Source of the DNA: Agrobacterium fabrum str. C58
GTDB taxonomy: Bacteria > Pseudomonadota > Alphaproteobacteria > Rhizobiales > Rhizobiaceae
Direction: 5' to 3'
NCBI RefSeq assembly: GCF_000092025.1
Contig: NC_003063.2
Span: 124,001 to 188,000 of the forward strand
DNA: 64,000 nucleotides
Shown: one piece after another, positions 34,325-43,042 of the stretch
Layout: the number at the start of each line of letters is the position of its first letter
Numbering within the stretch: position 1 is the first letter of the stretch
The notes under the pieces: generated by a model
Seen by the model: the letters and a program-made list of their open reading frames with translations, nothing else
The model's database searches: none
Told to the model about the DNA's origin: nothing
Program-made: the position numbers and the translations under genes

Positions 34325-35181
34325 TTCGGCTCCCTCCCGACCCACAGATTAAGCAGCGAAATGGCGATGGCGAGCGCCGCCATGGTGTAGGCGATGGCCG
34401 AGGCGTAACCGAAATTGAGCGACGTGAAGCCCTGCCGGTAAAGGAACAGTCCGAGCGTCTCCGTGCCGCCACCCGGCCCGCCCCTGTTGGTGATGAGGAA
34501 AGGTTCGGCAAACAGCTGCATGGTGCCGATGACCGACAGGACGACGCAAAAGAGGATGATGGGTTTGAGCAGCGGCAGGGTGATATGAAAGAACTGCTGG
34601 CGCTTGCTCACCTTGTCCAGCGTCGCCGCCTCATAAACGTCACCGGGGATGGATTGCAGCCCGGCGAGGATGATGATGGCGTTATACCCCGCCCAGCGCC
34701 AGGTAACCGCGATGATGACAAGGGCCATGGCCGCATTGGCATTGTCGAACCACGAGATGGGCGAGAGGCCGACTGATGTGATGAGCTTGTTGATGATGCC
34801 GAAATCGGCGCTGAACATCAGCCGGAACACCGCCGCATACGCAACCTCGCCGACGACGACAGGCGCGAAAAACGCAAAACGGTAAAGCGGCCGGACTTTG
34901 AGTAGCGGCGAATTCAAGAGCACCGCCATGACCGTGGCGAGCGCGATCATCACAGGCACCTGAATGACCAGAATGATCAGCGTATTGTAAAGCGCGTTGT
35001 AGAACGCAGGATCGGAAACGAGCCGCCCCCAGTTCATGGAAGGCGCGAACCGCCACGGGTTGATGCGCGTGTTCTGGAACGACAGCATGAACGAGCTGAT
35101 GATCGGCCAAACCCAGAAGGTGGCGAAAATCAGGAGATAGGGCGCGAGGAAAGCATAAGCGATCCTGTTCCTAGACGGCAT
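34321..35181 (-). CDS. ABC transporter permease, MalF type
   Basis: CUT1 permease of 286 residues. The ATG at 35181 follows CTGGAGG and begins MPSRNRIAYAFLAPYLLIFATFWVWPIISSFMLSF; an upstream extension has no membrane-protein character. The EAA loop is YEAATLDKVSKRQQFFHITLPLLKP, in which Lys replaces the usual Gly/Ala run (DKVSK for DGAGK). It follows the binding-protein gene after a 258-bp gap filled by a mosaic repeat. Confidence 0.9.
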   Translation of the reverse strand: MPSRNRIAYAFLAPYLLIFATFWVWPIISSFMLSFQNTRINPWRFAPSMNWGRLVSDPAFYNALYNTLIILVIQVPVMIALATVMAVLLNSPLLKVRPLYRFAFFAPVVVGEVAYAAVFRLMFSADFGIINKLITSVGLSPISWFDNANAAMALVIIAVTWRWAGYNAIIILAGLQSIPGDVYEAATLDKVSKRQQFFHITLPLLKPIILFCVVLSVIGTMQLFAEPFLITNRGGPGGGTETLGLFLYRQGFTSLNFGYASAIAYTMAALAIAISLLNLWVGREPK

Positions 35182-35281
35182 GACGACCTCCAGATGCCGG
35201 CCGATGGGCCGGATAAATGGAAAAGCTTCAGAAAGGCCGGCCCCGTTCAGGGGCAATGCCATTGCAGGACGGCGCGGCGTA

Positions 35282-35405
35282 TTTCTTCTCCCTGAGGGGC
35301 AGAAGGTGACCCAAAGGGTCGGATGAGGGAGCTCGCTCTCGGTCTATCACTACCGTCGCCCCCTCATCCCGCTGCCGCGGACTTCTCCCCCTCGGGGAGA
35401 AGAAA
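35282..35405. repeat. Rhizobium intergenic mosaic element (RIME-like)
   Basis: A large imperfect palindrome whose outer ends are TTTCTTCTCCCTGAGGGGCA and CTTCTCCCCCTCGGGGAGAA, with GGATGAGGG/CCCCTCATCC inside. It lies between the binding-protein stop (35439) and the first permease (35181) of one operon, so its RNA would fold in the middle of the transcript and could lower permease expression or protect the upstream message. Elements like this are known from Rhizobium and Agrobacterium genomes. Confidence 0.75.
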
Positions 35406-35438
35406 TCCGGGGCCCCGCTCGGTTCCTAAACCGCCGGT

Positions 35439-36710
35439 TTACTCCGCTACGGGGAGCCCCGTCGCCGTTTCAATCTGCTTTGCGGCGTCGTCGAGGGCGG
35501 CCTTCGCATCGGGATATCCACCGGCAAAATATTTCGTCTGCGTCGCCTTGTAGATCGCATCCGCATCTGACTGGAACGCGGTGCCGCGGCTCGGCACGAT
35601 CTTCGGCAGGGTGGCGAGAATATCGGTCCACACCGCCTGCCCGCCCCAATAGGGCTGCTTTTCCTTGACGAAAGGATCGTCGATGGCGGACAGCAGCGAA
35701 GGAACGAGGCCGAAGGATTTCAGCATCGTCACCTGACCTTCATTGGTGGTGAGCGCATAGTCGATATATTTCCACGCCGCTTCCTTGCGCTGGGATGTAG
35801 AGCTGATCGCCAGCGACGAACCGCCGAGATTGGCCGCATGCGGACCATCGGCCGTCAGGCTCGGCATCAGATAGACGCCCCACTTGCCGGAAAGGTCAGG
35901 AGAGCCGGAACGCACCGTGCCTTCATACCACGCGCCATACATCTGGCTTGCGGCCTTGCCGGCCGTATTGGCCTGGATTTTTTCATCCCAGATCGCCGCC
36001 GTGATGATGCCCGCGTCCTTCATTTCCTTGACCTTTTCAAGGGTCGCGACACAGGCAGGCTTGTTGATCGTGATATTCTGGCCATCAGTCGAAAAGTAAC
36101 CGCATCCCTGCTCATTGGCGATCATGCGGAACCATTCGCTATCGCCGTTGAAATCGGCCTGCGCCATGACGGTGCCGGGATTGGCGGCCATGACCTTCTT
36201 GCCGGCGGCAATGAAATCGTCCCAGCTCTTGATCGTGGCAGGATCGACGCCCGCCTTCTCATAGAAGTCGCGGCGATAAAATACCGCCACCGGACCAGAA
36301 TCCCACGGAACCGCGTAGGCGACACCGTCAACCTCAAGTTCGGTGCGCTTGAAGTCAGGGAAAAGCGCCTGTTTTTCAGGCGTATAGCCAAGCTCGGTCA
36401 GATTGGCGAAACAATCGGGAAAACGGCTCCAGAACAGCTCCGCCTCGAAATTCTCGACGGTGACAATATCAGGAAGACCGTCGCCACCGGCTGCACATGC
36501 TGCCAGCGTCTTGTCGAAAACCTGATTGTTTCCAAGATCTTCAACAACAATCTTAATGTCAGGATTCTGCTTGTTGAAACCTTCGACCGTGGATTTCAGC
36601 GCGGACGCCGCGACGTTCCAGCTCCAGATGGTGACGGTTTCGGTTTGCGCGAAAGCCGGGGCTGCAAGCAGCAGCAGAGCCGTAGACGCGCCAAGAAATT
36701 TCAAGCACAT
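35439..36710 (-). CDS. ABC transporter sugar-binding protein
   Basis: CUT1 solute-binding protein of 423 residues with a signal peptide (MCLKFLGASTALLLLAAPAFAQ, cleavage after AFA). The mature start TETVTIWSWNVAASALKSTVEGFNKQNPDIKI is typical. It contains several cysteines (DKTLAACAAGG, WSRFPDCFAN, NEQGCGY, KPACVA), more than usual, perhaps as disulfides. It is the first gene of the ABC/fusion-oxidoreductase operon, facing the AraC gene at 36803 across about 90 bp. The ligand is unknown. Confidence 0.9.
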   Translation of the reverse strand: MCLKFLGASTALLLLAAPAFAQTETVTIWSWNVAASALKSTVEGFNKQNPDIKIVVEDLGNNQVFDKTLAACAAGGDGLPDIVTVENFEAELFWSRFPDCFANLTELGYTPEKQALFPDFKRTELEVDGVAYAVPWDSGPVAVFYRRDFYEKAGVDPATIKSWDDFIAAGKKVMAANPGTVMAQADFNGDSEWFRMIANEQGCGYFSTDGQNITINKPACVATLEKVKEMKDAGIITAAIWDEKIQANTAGKAASQMYGAWYEGTVRSGSPDLSGKWGVYLMPSLTADGPHAANLGGSSLAISSTSQRKEAAWKYIDYALTTNEGQVTMLKSFGLVPSLLSAIDDPFVKEKQPYWGGQAVWTDILATLPKIVPSRGTAFQSDADAIYKATQTKYFAGGYPDAKAALDDAAKQIETATGLPVAE

Positions 36711-36802
36711 TGAAAACCTCCCTTTTTCAATTGCCGTTCTTCAGCGAACATGGGCACATTAGCGGCGGCAGGAAATCTGTCTCGTAAAAAGGGAACATCG
36801 AT

Positions 36803-37693
36803 TTGGCGGAAAGTAAGATTGCCGAAAGAGCCTTTTACCAGCCCGGTGCAAGTAGCATCGAAGGCATGCCGACAACGCTTCAGCTTTTCCACAACCACCC
36901 GCCCATCATGCTTCGCCCCCACTGGCACGCGCAGGTGGAGGTGAATTATGTGATGTCGGGATCGGTGCATTACCGCATGGGCGATCACGACCTGACGCTG
37001 AATGCCGGGCAGATGTGTATTTTCTGGGGTGGCCAGCCGCATCAGATGGACCGCTCCTCCGACGATTCCTTTTATGCCGGCGCGCATCTTCCGCTCGTAC
37101 ATTTCTTCCGCATGCGCCTGCCGGCCGCCATCTCCAGCCAGCTGATGGACGGCGCAACGATGGTGAGCGGTGAGACCGACAGGGCCGATGCGGAGAATTT
37201 CGGCCGCTGGTTCCGTTACGTCACCTCGGGTGATCCGGCAAAGGCGCAGCACGCCGTGGAGGAGTTGCTGCTGAGGGTGGAACGGATGTTTCTCGAACCC
37301 TATTCCGTCATATCGTCTGCCGACCATGGAAAACGCAAAGAGGACGACGAAGGCATGGCGCCCTCCATCGGCGTCGTACGCATGTGCGATTTCATCGCCG
37401 CCAATTTTCTCGACGATATCGACGCGGCCGATATCGCCCGCGCCGCCTCGCTGCACCCGAAATATGCGATGAACCTGTTTCGCAAATCCACCGGCATGAC
37501 GCTGATCAAATATCTGACGTTACTCCGGCTTTCCCGCGCGCAGGCAATGCTGATGACCGGCAAGGACAATATCCTGCAGATCGCCATGGAAAGCGGCTTC
37601 GGCTCCGTCAGCGCCTTCAACAAGGCATTCCGCCAGATATCAGGCATGTCGCCTTCCGATTTTAGGCGCGATATGCGGGCGGCTGCGGCTTAG
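36803..37693 (+). CDS. AraC family transcriptional regulator
   Basis: A 296-residue regulator with an N-terminal cupin domain (HNHPPIMLRPHWHAQVEVNYVMSGSVHYRMGDHDLTLNAGQ) and C-terminal double helix-turn-helix (about 195-290; DIDAADIARAASLHPKYAMNLFRKSTGMTLIKYL, NILQIAMESGFGSVSAFNKAFRQISGMSPSDF). The start is taken as TTG at 36803, preceded by AAGGGAA; the first ATG (36866) has poor spacing and would remove part of the sensor domain. It diverges from the ABC/fusion operon and probably activates it in response to the imported sugar. Confidence 0.85.
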   Translation: MAESKIAERAFYQPGASSIEGMPTTLQLFHNHPPIMLRPHWHAQVEVNYVMSGSVHYRMGDHDLTLNAGQMCIFWGGQPHQMDRSSDDSFYAGAHLPLVHFFRMRLPAAISSQLMDGATMVSGETDRADAENFGRWFRYVTSGDPAKAQHAVEELLLRVERMFLEPYSVISSADHGKRKEDDEGMAPSIGVVRMCDFIAANFLDDIDAADIARAASLHPKYAMNLFRKSTGMTLIKYLTLLRLSRAQAMLMTGKDNILQIAMESGFGSVSAFNKAFRQISGMSPSDFRRDMRAAAA

Positions 37694-37759
37694 GGTATTT
37701 CCAATGCAGCCGTTACTGTAAGCAACCTACATGGCGCCGACGCGTCCCATCTCCACCCC

Positions 37760-37874
37760 CTCATTCCTGTGCTTGTCACAGGAATCCAGCCGACGCGCGT
37801 CTGCGCGGCGGGAAGAGTCCTTTCAGCCCAAAGACTTGGGCTGGCTGGATCCCTGTGACAAGCACAGGGATGAG
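37760..37874. repeat. 115-bp inverted-repeat element, copy A
   Basis: The ends CTCATTCCTGTGCTTGTCAC and its near-complement GTGACAAGCACAGGGATGAG form a long stem; an inner part has CCAGCC...GGCTGG and CCCAAAGACTTGGG. A second, about 90 per cent identical copy lies at 50016-50129. Here it fills the space between two convergent AraC genes and may act as a bidirectional terminator. It resembles repeated extragenic palindromes of Rhizobiales. Confidence 0.75.
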
Positions 37875-37885
37875 GAGCGTTAAGC

Positions 37886-38740
37886 CTAGTCCCCTATATC
37901 TTCCAAGTCGGAGAAAGCAGCGCTGCGCTGCCGCGCCGCCTGCCGATAGGCCCTTGGTGAACTGCCGAGCATGCGCCGGAACATGGTGGTGAAGGCCGGG
38001 ATGTTCTCATAACCGGCATCCAGCGCCACATTCGTCACCGCTTCGCCGGCCGCCAGTCTCGGCAGCGAGGCGAAGATACAGGCCTGCTGACGCCAGGTTA
38101 CAAAACTGACACCGAGTTCACGGCGAAAAAGGCGTGTGAAGGAGCGGCGGCTGATACTCATGGCCGCCGCCCACTCGTCGATCTCCACCCGCGCCACGGG
38201 CTTCCTGAGAAAATCACGACAGAGCGCCGCCAGACGCTGATTATCCGGAAACGGCAATCCAAGGGGACGTTCTGGCAGTCGATTCACTTCATCCAGCAAA
38301 AGAGCGCGCACCAGCCCCTGCCGGTGAAATGCTGAAGGCTGATGTTCTTCGGCCAGCAATTCGGAAATAAGGCTCGAGGCCAGATCGGTTATTTCCACAA
38401 CCTTTGGAGACTCCGCCTGGAATAGTTCGGGATGAACGTAAATCGAATGCATCTCGACATTGGATATGATCTCTGCTTCGTGTTGCAGCCCCGCGGGAAT
38501 GAGGAGACCGTGACCAGGCGGTATCATCCAGCGCCCGTCGGCCGTGCTCACCAGCACCACGCCCTGCCGGGCGCACCAGATCTGGACGCGACTATGGCTG
38601 TGCGGCGGCGTCCTGTGCCCCGTCGGATAGACACGATGAAGCGCCAGCACCGGCTCATTGGTGCCGTCGATCAATTTCAGGCTGCGCTCATGCTCGTCCC
38701 GTGTCAGGCTAGGTGGATGTCGCGGTTTGATTTTTGCCAT
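37886..38740 (-). CDS. AraC family transcriptional regulator with cupin domain
   Basis: A 284-residue regulator. The cupin domain includes HRTPPHSHSRVQIWCARQGVVLVSTADGRWMIPPGHGLLIPAG; the C-terminal AraC domain reads VEIDEWAAAMSISRRSFTRLFRRELGVSFVTWRQQ and GYENIPAFTTMFRRMLGSSPRAYR. An ATG at 38740 is used; a GTG at 38749 would add three residues. It diverges from an Fsr-type efflux gene (38866) with 125 bp between, the usual layout of a regulator and its efflux pump. Confidence 0.87.
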   Translation of the reverse strand: MAKIKPRHPPSLTRDEHERSLKLIDGTNEPVLALHRVYPTGHRTPPHSHSRVQIWCARQGVVLVSTADGRWMIPPGHGLLIPAGLQHEAEIISNVEMHSIYVHPELFQAESPKVVEITDLASSLISELLAEEHQPSAFHRQGLVRALLLDEVNRLPERPLGLPFPDNQRLAALCRDFLRKPVARVEIDEWAAAMSISRRSFTRLFRRELGVSFVTWRQQACIFASLPRLAAGEAVTNVALDAGYENIPAFTTMFRRMLGSSPRAYRQAARQRSAAFSDLEDIGD

Positions 38741-38865
38741 TTGGCCCACTCACAAAGAAAATCGTCCAGAACACAAATGCAGGCCAGGAACAATATGAAT
38801 AAAAAGCGGCAAGAAAGAAAGACATGTTTCCCGCTGATCGAGCGGGAATCTAAAGAGGATTTACC

Positions 38866-40062
38866 ATGGCCACCGTCACCAGCGCCGGCTTCAACCCGCA
38901 ACGCACGGCGTTTTCAATCATCGCAGCCGCCAGCTTCTGCCACATGCTGAACGACATCATGCAATCGCTGCTGACGTCGCTTTACCCGTTGCTGAAAGCC
39001 AATTATGCGCTCGACTTCATGCAGATCGGCCTGCTTACCTTCGCCTTTCAGGTCACCGCATCGTTGCTGCAGCCGGTCGTCGGCATGGTGACGGACCGCT
39101 GGCCCATGCCGTTCTCCCTGCCCGTCGCCATGCTGTCCACCTGCGCCGGCCTCATCACGCTTGCCTTTGCCCACAGCTTCGAGGTTCTGGTGATCGGCGC
39201 CTGCCTCATCGGCGTCGGCTCGGCGATCTTCCATCCGGAAGCCTCGCGTGTTGCCCGCCTCGCCTCCGGCGGCCGCCATGGCCTGGCGCAATCGTTCTTC
39301 CAGGTCGGCGGCAATACCGGCACGGCCATCGGCCCGCTGCTCGCAGCCTTCATCGTCATCCCGCTCGGCCAGTCGAGCCTCAGCTGGTTTTCGCTGATCG
39401 CGCTCGTCGGTTTTGGCGTGCTGTCATGGGTCGGTGTCTGGTACACCCGTCATCGGCGCGCGAACGTCGGCAAGGCACCCGCCAGCCGTACCCTTCCGCT
39501 TGCCCGCGGCACTGTCATGATGACGCTTCTGGTGCTGGTGGTTCTGACCGCCACCAAGAACGCCTATCTCGCCAGCCTGTCGAGCTACTTCACCTTCTAC
39601 ACCATCGACAAGTTCGGTCTTGGCGTACAGGACGCGCAGGTTCTGCTCTTCCTCTTCCTTGGCGCTTCGGCACTCGGCGTGTTCTTCGGCGGCCCGATCG
39701 GTGACCGTTTCGGCTCGCGTGTCGTCATCTGGTTCTCCATCCTCGGCGTCATCCCCTTCGCGCTGATGTTGCCCTATGCGAACCTGTTCTGGACGGCCAT
39801 TCTCGTCGTCGTCATCGGCTTCGTCTTCTCCTCCGCCTTCTCGGCCATCGTCGTGTTCGCGCAGGAACTGGTGCCGGGTCGTGTGGGCCTCATCGCCGGC
39901 ATGTTCTTCGGTTTCGCCTTCGGTTTCGGCGGCATCGGGGCTGCGGTTCTGGGGGTTTATGCGGATAGGGAAGGCATCGAATTCGTCTACCGCATCTGCT
40001 CCTACATGCCGCTGCTCGGCCTTCTGACGGTGTTCCTGCCAAAACTGCCGAGCCACCGCTAA
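38866..40062 (+). CDS. MFS transporter, fosmidomycin-resistance (Fsr) type
   Basis: A 398-residue major facilitator protein with 12 predicted spans. The sequence resembles Fsr of Escherichia coli: FCHMLNDIMQSLLTSLYPLLKANYALDFMQIGLLTFAFQ, GMVTDRWPMP, GVGSAIFHPEASRVARLASGGRHG and QVGGNTGTAIGPLLAA. Fsr exports fosmidomycin and related compounds, but the natural substrate in soil bacteria is unknown. An AAAGAGGATTTACC leader precedes the ATG. The divergent AraC gene is its probable regulator. Confidence 0.87.
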   Translation: MATVTSAGFNPQRTAFSIIAAASFCHMLNDIMQSLLTSLYPLLKANYALDFMQIGLLTFAFQVTASLLQPVVGMVTDRWPMPFSLPVAMLSTCAGLITLAFAHSFEVLVIGACLIGVGSAIFHPEASRVARLASGGRHGLAQSFFQVGGNTGTAIGPLLAAFIVIPLGQSSLSWFSLIALVGFGVLSWVGVWYTRHRRANVGKAPASRTLPLARGTVMMTLLVLVVLTATKNAYLASLSSYFTFYTIDKFGLGVQDAQVLLFLFLGASALGVFFGGPIGDRFGSRVVIWFSILGVIPFALMLPYANLFWTAILVVVIGFVFSSAFSAIVVFAQELVPGRVGLIAGMFFGFAFGFGGIGAAVLGVYADREGIEFVYRICSYMPLLGLLTVFLPKLPSHR

Positions 40063-40145
40063 AAGCTTCGCGTTCAACGCTTTTCAACACGGCGGTCACC
40101 TGTGATACTCAGGCGACCGCCGTGATCCGTTGAGCAAAGCTACCC

Positions 40146-41042
40146 ATGCAAATCCCGATAAAATCGATCCTCGTTTTCCACGCCGCGGCAAGAGCAGGCA
40201 GCATTTCCAGAGCGGCGGAAGAATTGAGCGTCACACCTTCGGCCGTTTCCCAGCAGATACAGTTGCTGGAAGGCCAACTCGGCACGACGCTGATGGCGCG
40301 AACCGGCCGCAAGGTGACGCTGACCGAAGCCGGTGAGCGGTATTTCTCGATGATCACCGCCCAGATCGAGCAGATCTCCGACGCCACCGACAGTATTCGC
40401 GGCTTCCGCTCGGTCACCACGCTGACGATCCGGGCGACGCCCACCATTTCCAACAAATGGCTGCTGCCGCGCCTCGGCTCGTTTCTGGAGGAGCATCCGG
40501 AACTCGAAGTGCGCCTCGACGGCACCAACGAGCCGACCGATTTTTCACAAGAGCTTGTTGATATTGAATTGCGCCATGGCGATGGCCGCTGGCCGGGCCT
40601 GTTCGTCGAAGGGCTGGTGGAGGAGGAATTCCTGCCGGTCTGTTCACCCAACTATCAGGGCGCAGGAAAATTTCTGCCCGAAGAACTGCAGAATGAACGG
40701 CTTATCCATTCGGTCAAGGCGCAGGCGCAGTGGAACCACTGGTTTCCTCTGGCTGGCGTAACGGCTGAAAAGCGCTGGCGGCGTGTCCTGTTCGATCGAA
40801 GCCACATGGCCATCGACGCCGCCGTCCTTGGCATCGGCGTGGCGCTGGAAAGCACGCTGATGATGGAGCGGGAGCTGCAGGACAAAATGCTGGTTCCGGC
40901 CGTAGCGGACGCCCCGCGCATCAAGCTGGTCACCCAATGGATTGTTTGCCCGCATTCCCATCTGCGGCAGAGAAAGGTGATGCTGTTTCTGGAGTGGATG
41001 CGAAAACAACGCGACGAGTGGCAAACCCGTCGCGTTGTCTGA
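40146..41042 (+). CDS. LysR family transcriptional regulator
   Basis: A 298-residue LysR protein. The N-terminal winged helix (residues 1-65: IPIKSILVFHAAARAGSISRAAEELSVTPSAVSQQIQLLEGQLGTTLMARTGRKVTLTEAG) is of the GcvA type, and a two-lobed effector domain follows. It points towards the TRAP operon (convergent stop at 41067, 24 bp away) rather than diverging from a target, so its regulon is not obvious. It could control the TRAP operon or the upstream MFS gene. Confidence 0.88.
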   Translation: MQIPIKSILVFHAAARAGSISRAAEELSVTPSAVSQQIQLLEGQLGTTLMARTGRKVTLTEAGERYFSMITAQIEQISDATDSIRGFRSVTTLTIRATPTISNKWLLPRLGSFLEEHPELEVRLDGTNEPTDFSQELVDIELRHGDGRWPGLFVEGLVEEEFLPVCSPNYQGAGKFLPEELQNERLIHSVKAQAQWNHWFPLAGVTAEKRWRRVLFDRSHMAIDAAVLGIGVALESTLMMERELQDKMLVPAVADAPRIKLVTQWIVCPHSHLRQRKVMLFLEWMRKQRDEWQTRRVV

Positions 41043-41066
41043 GAGTTCGGGCTTCCTGCTTCAATC

Positions 41067-42347
41067 TCAATAAAGACCCATCAGCCGTATCGGCCCGAGC
41101 GTCAGGATCGGGAACAGCACCAGTGCGAAGATGGCGAGCGTCAGCACCGTCATCGGTGCCAGCGAACCACGAATGACGTCCTCTATCTTCATGTTCGCCA
41201 CCTGGGCTGCGGCAAACAGGCAGACACCAACCGGCGGTGTCACCAGCCCGAGCGTCAGCGTCATGACGGTCACGATCAGGAAATGGATTGGATCGATACC
41301 CAGCGCCTCCACCGGCGGCATCAGCACCGGGATTAGGATGAACATGGCCGGGATCGCTTCCATGAAGATGCCGATGATCAGCAGGAAGACGAAGATGACA
41401 AGCATTCCCGTCATGGGCCCTAGGTTCATCGCCTTCAAAAGTTCGGCCACCTGTTCCGGCAGGCCGTCGAAGGTGAAGACCCAGGCGGCGAGCTGCGAGG
41501 TGGCGGCGATGAACAGGATGGTGCCGGAAATGCGCGCCGTGGAGATCAATATTTCCGGCAGTTCCCGCACCGGAAGGGTGCGATAGACGATGACGCCGAG
41601 CACCGCCACATAGACCACCGCGATGGCTGCTGCTTCCGTCGGCGTGAACAGGCCGCTGGCAATGCCGATGATCAGGATCAACGGGGTCAGCATCGGCAGG
41701 ATGGCGCGCAAACCGGTGACGACGACCAGACGGAAATTGAACGGGGTCGGCGGATTGTAGCCGTAATGCACCGAATAGAAGTGGTTGAAGACCAGAAAGG
41801 CAAGCGCGATGAAGAGGCCGGGCACCAGACCAGCGATCAGCAGGGTGCCGATCGAGACATTGGCGATGGAGCCGGCAATCACGATCAGGATCGACGGCGG
41901 AATGATCGAGGAGAGCGTCGACGTGCAGAGCGTCATGCCGACGGCATAACCCTTTGGAAATCCATGGCGTTCCATCGCCTTGATCTCGATCGCCCCAACC
42001 GAGGCGATATCCGCGACGGACGAGCCGGAAACACCGGAAAAGATCACCGACGAGATGACGTTAACGTGGCCCAGCCCGCCGGGAAGCCAGCCGACCATTG
42101 CCTCGGCAAAGTCGAAGATGCGTTCCGCCACCCGTCCCCGTTCCATGACCGTGCCGACGAGAATGAAAAGCGGCACGGCGACGAGGAGGAAAGAGTTCAT
42201 CGACGAAAACATCGTCTGTGAAAGCAGGTCCATGGGCATGGAGGTGAAGAGCCACAGCGTGCCGACGCTGGCGAGCGCCAGCGCGATGGCAAGCGGCACA
42301 CCGAGCATGCTGAGACCGAAAAAGGCGATGAGAAGAAAGACCGACAT
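41067..42347 (-). CDS. TRAP transporter large permease (DctM)
   Basis: DctM subunit of 426 residues with about 12 spans; conserved GVSGSSVADIASVGAIEIKAMERHGFPKGYAVGMTLCTSTLSSIIPPS and LTLGLVTPPVGVCLFAAAQVA. It is the last gene of an operon that begins with the SAF-domain oxidoreductase at 46756. The paralogue at 19113 is only distantly similar, so this system has another substrate, probably a small hydroxy acid acted on by the adjacent dehydrogenases. Confidence 0.92.
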   Translation of the reverse strand: MSVFLLIAFFGLSMLGVPLAIALALASVGTLWLFTSMPMDLLSQTMFSSMNSFLLVAVPLFILVGTVMERGRVAERIFDFAEAMVGWLPGGLGHVNVISSVIFSGVSGSSVADIASVGAIEIKAMERHGFPKGYAVGMTLCTSTLSSIIPPSILIVIAGSIANVSIGTLLIAGLVPGLFIALAFLVFNHFYSVHYGYNPPTPFNFRLVVVTGLRAILPMLTPLILIIGIASGLFTPTEAAAIAVVYVAVLGVIVYRTLPVRELPEILISTARISGTILFIAATSQLAAWVFTFDGLPEQVAELLKAMNLGPMTGMLVIFVFLLIIGIFMEAIPAMFILIPVLMPPVEALGIDPIHFLIVTVMTLTLGLVTPPVGVCLFAAAQVANMKIEDVIRGSLAPMTVLTLAIFALVLFPILTLGPIRLMGLY

Positions 42348-42350
42348 GGC

Positions 42351-42902
42351 TCAGTGTCCTGCTGAAATGGAGATATCGGCGTGCGCGATCTCGTCCGCCG
42401 GAAGGCCAAGCTCGGGAAGTGCGATCAGATCCCGCCGGCTGCGCAGCGATTCGATGATCGCCAGCACAGCGATGATGGCGGAAACGGGCAAAACCATACC
42501 GATGGCCCACATCGGGATCGGCAGGGTGGCGGCGGTCTCGTTCATCATGATCTGCTGGCGCACCAGGGTGAATCCTGTCCAACCCATCATGCCGAAGAAG
42601 AATACTGAGGAGCCGACATAGATCGGCACCGCGAGCCGCCGGAAGAAGCGGTGGAAAAGTACGAGGAATACCACGACGCGGGCGCTTTCAACGGTGCGGA
42701 AACCGGCAGCAAGGCCAAGGAAGACCATCCAGATGAACAGAAAGCGGGTCGCCTCCTCGGTCCAAGGCAGCGGGTTGCCGATGAGGCGGCCGATGACCTG
42801 GAGAAGAACGACGATGAGAATGCCGGCACAGGCTGCCCCTGCGGCTATATCGGCGATGACTTTGACGATGGTGCCGAGCACCGAGGGTTTCGTATCGCGC
42901 AT
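42351..42902 (-). CDS. TRAP transporter small permease (DctQ)
   Basis: DctQ subunit of 183 residues, four spans. The ATG at 42902 has GGAAGGG; longer frames run into non-coding sequence. Conserved part: IVVLLQVIGRLIGNPLPWTEEATRFLFIWMVFLGLAAGFRT. The C-terminus is unusually long and polar (LIALPELGLPADEIAHADISISAGH). The gene ends 3 bp before dctM. Confidence 0.88.
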   Translation of the reverse strand: MRDTKPSVLGTIVKVIADIAAGAACAGILIVVLLQVIGRLIGNPLPWTEEATRFLFIWMVFLGLAAGFRTVESARVVVFLVLFHRFFRRLAVPIYVGSSVFFFGMMGWTGFTLVRQQIMMNETAATLPIPMWAIGMVLPVSAIIAVLAIIESLRSRRDLIALPELGLPADEIAHADISISAGH

Positions 42903-43042
42903 GACAATACCCTTCCACTGCTGAAACCGGATATCCGGTAAAACGAATGCCACACTGCCATTGCGGCAGAGCAACTGCTGCTGACGTTTGCGGTGGCCGG
43001 GGTCGCCAATCCGTGCAATCCCGGCCAGCCGTCGCGAAACCG

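Noticed and set aside
37760..37874. Possible insertion sequence or CRISPR repeat
   Set aside because: There is no transposase and no spacer array; only two distant copies of a palindrome exist in the window, so it is called a palindromic repeat.
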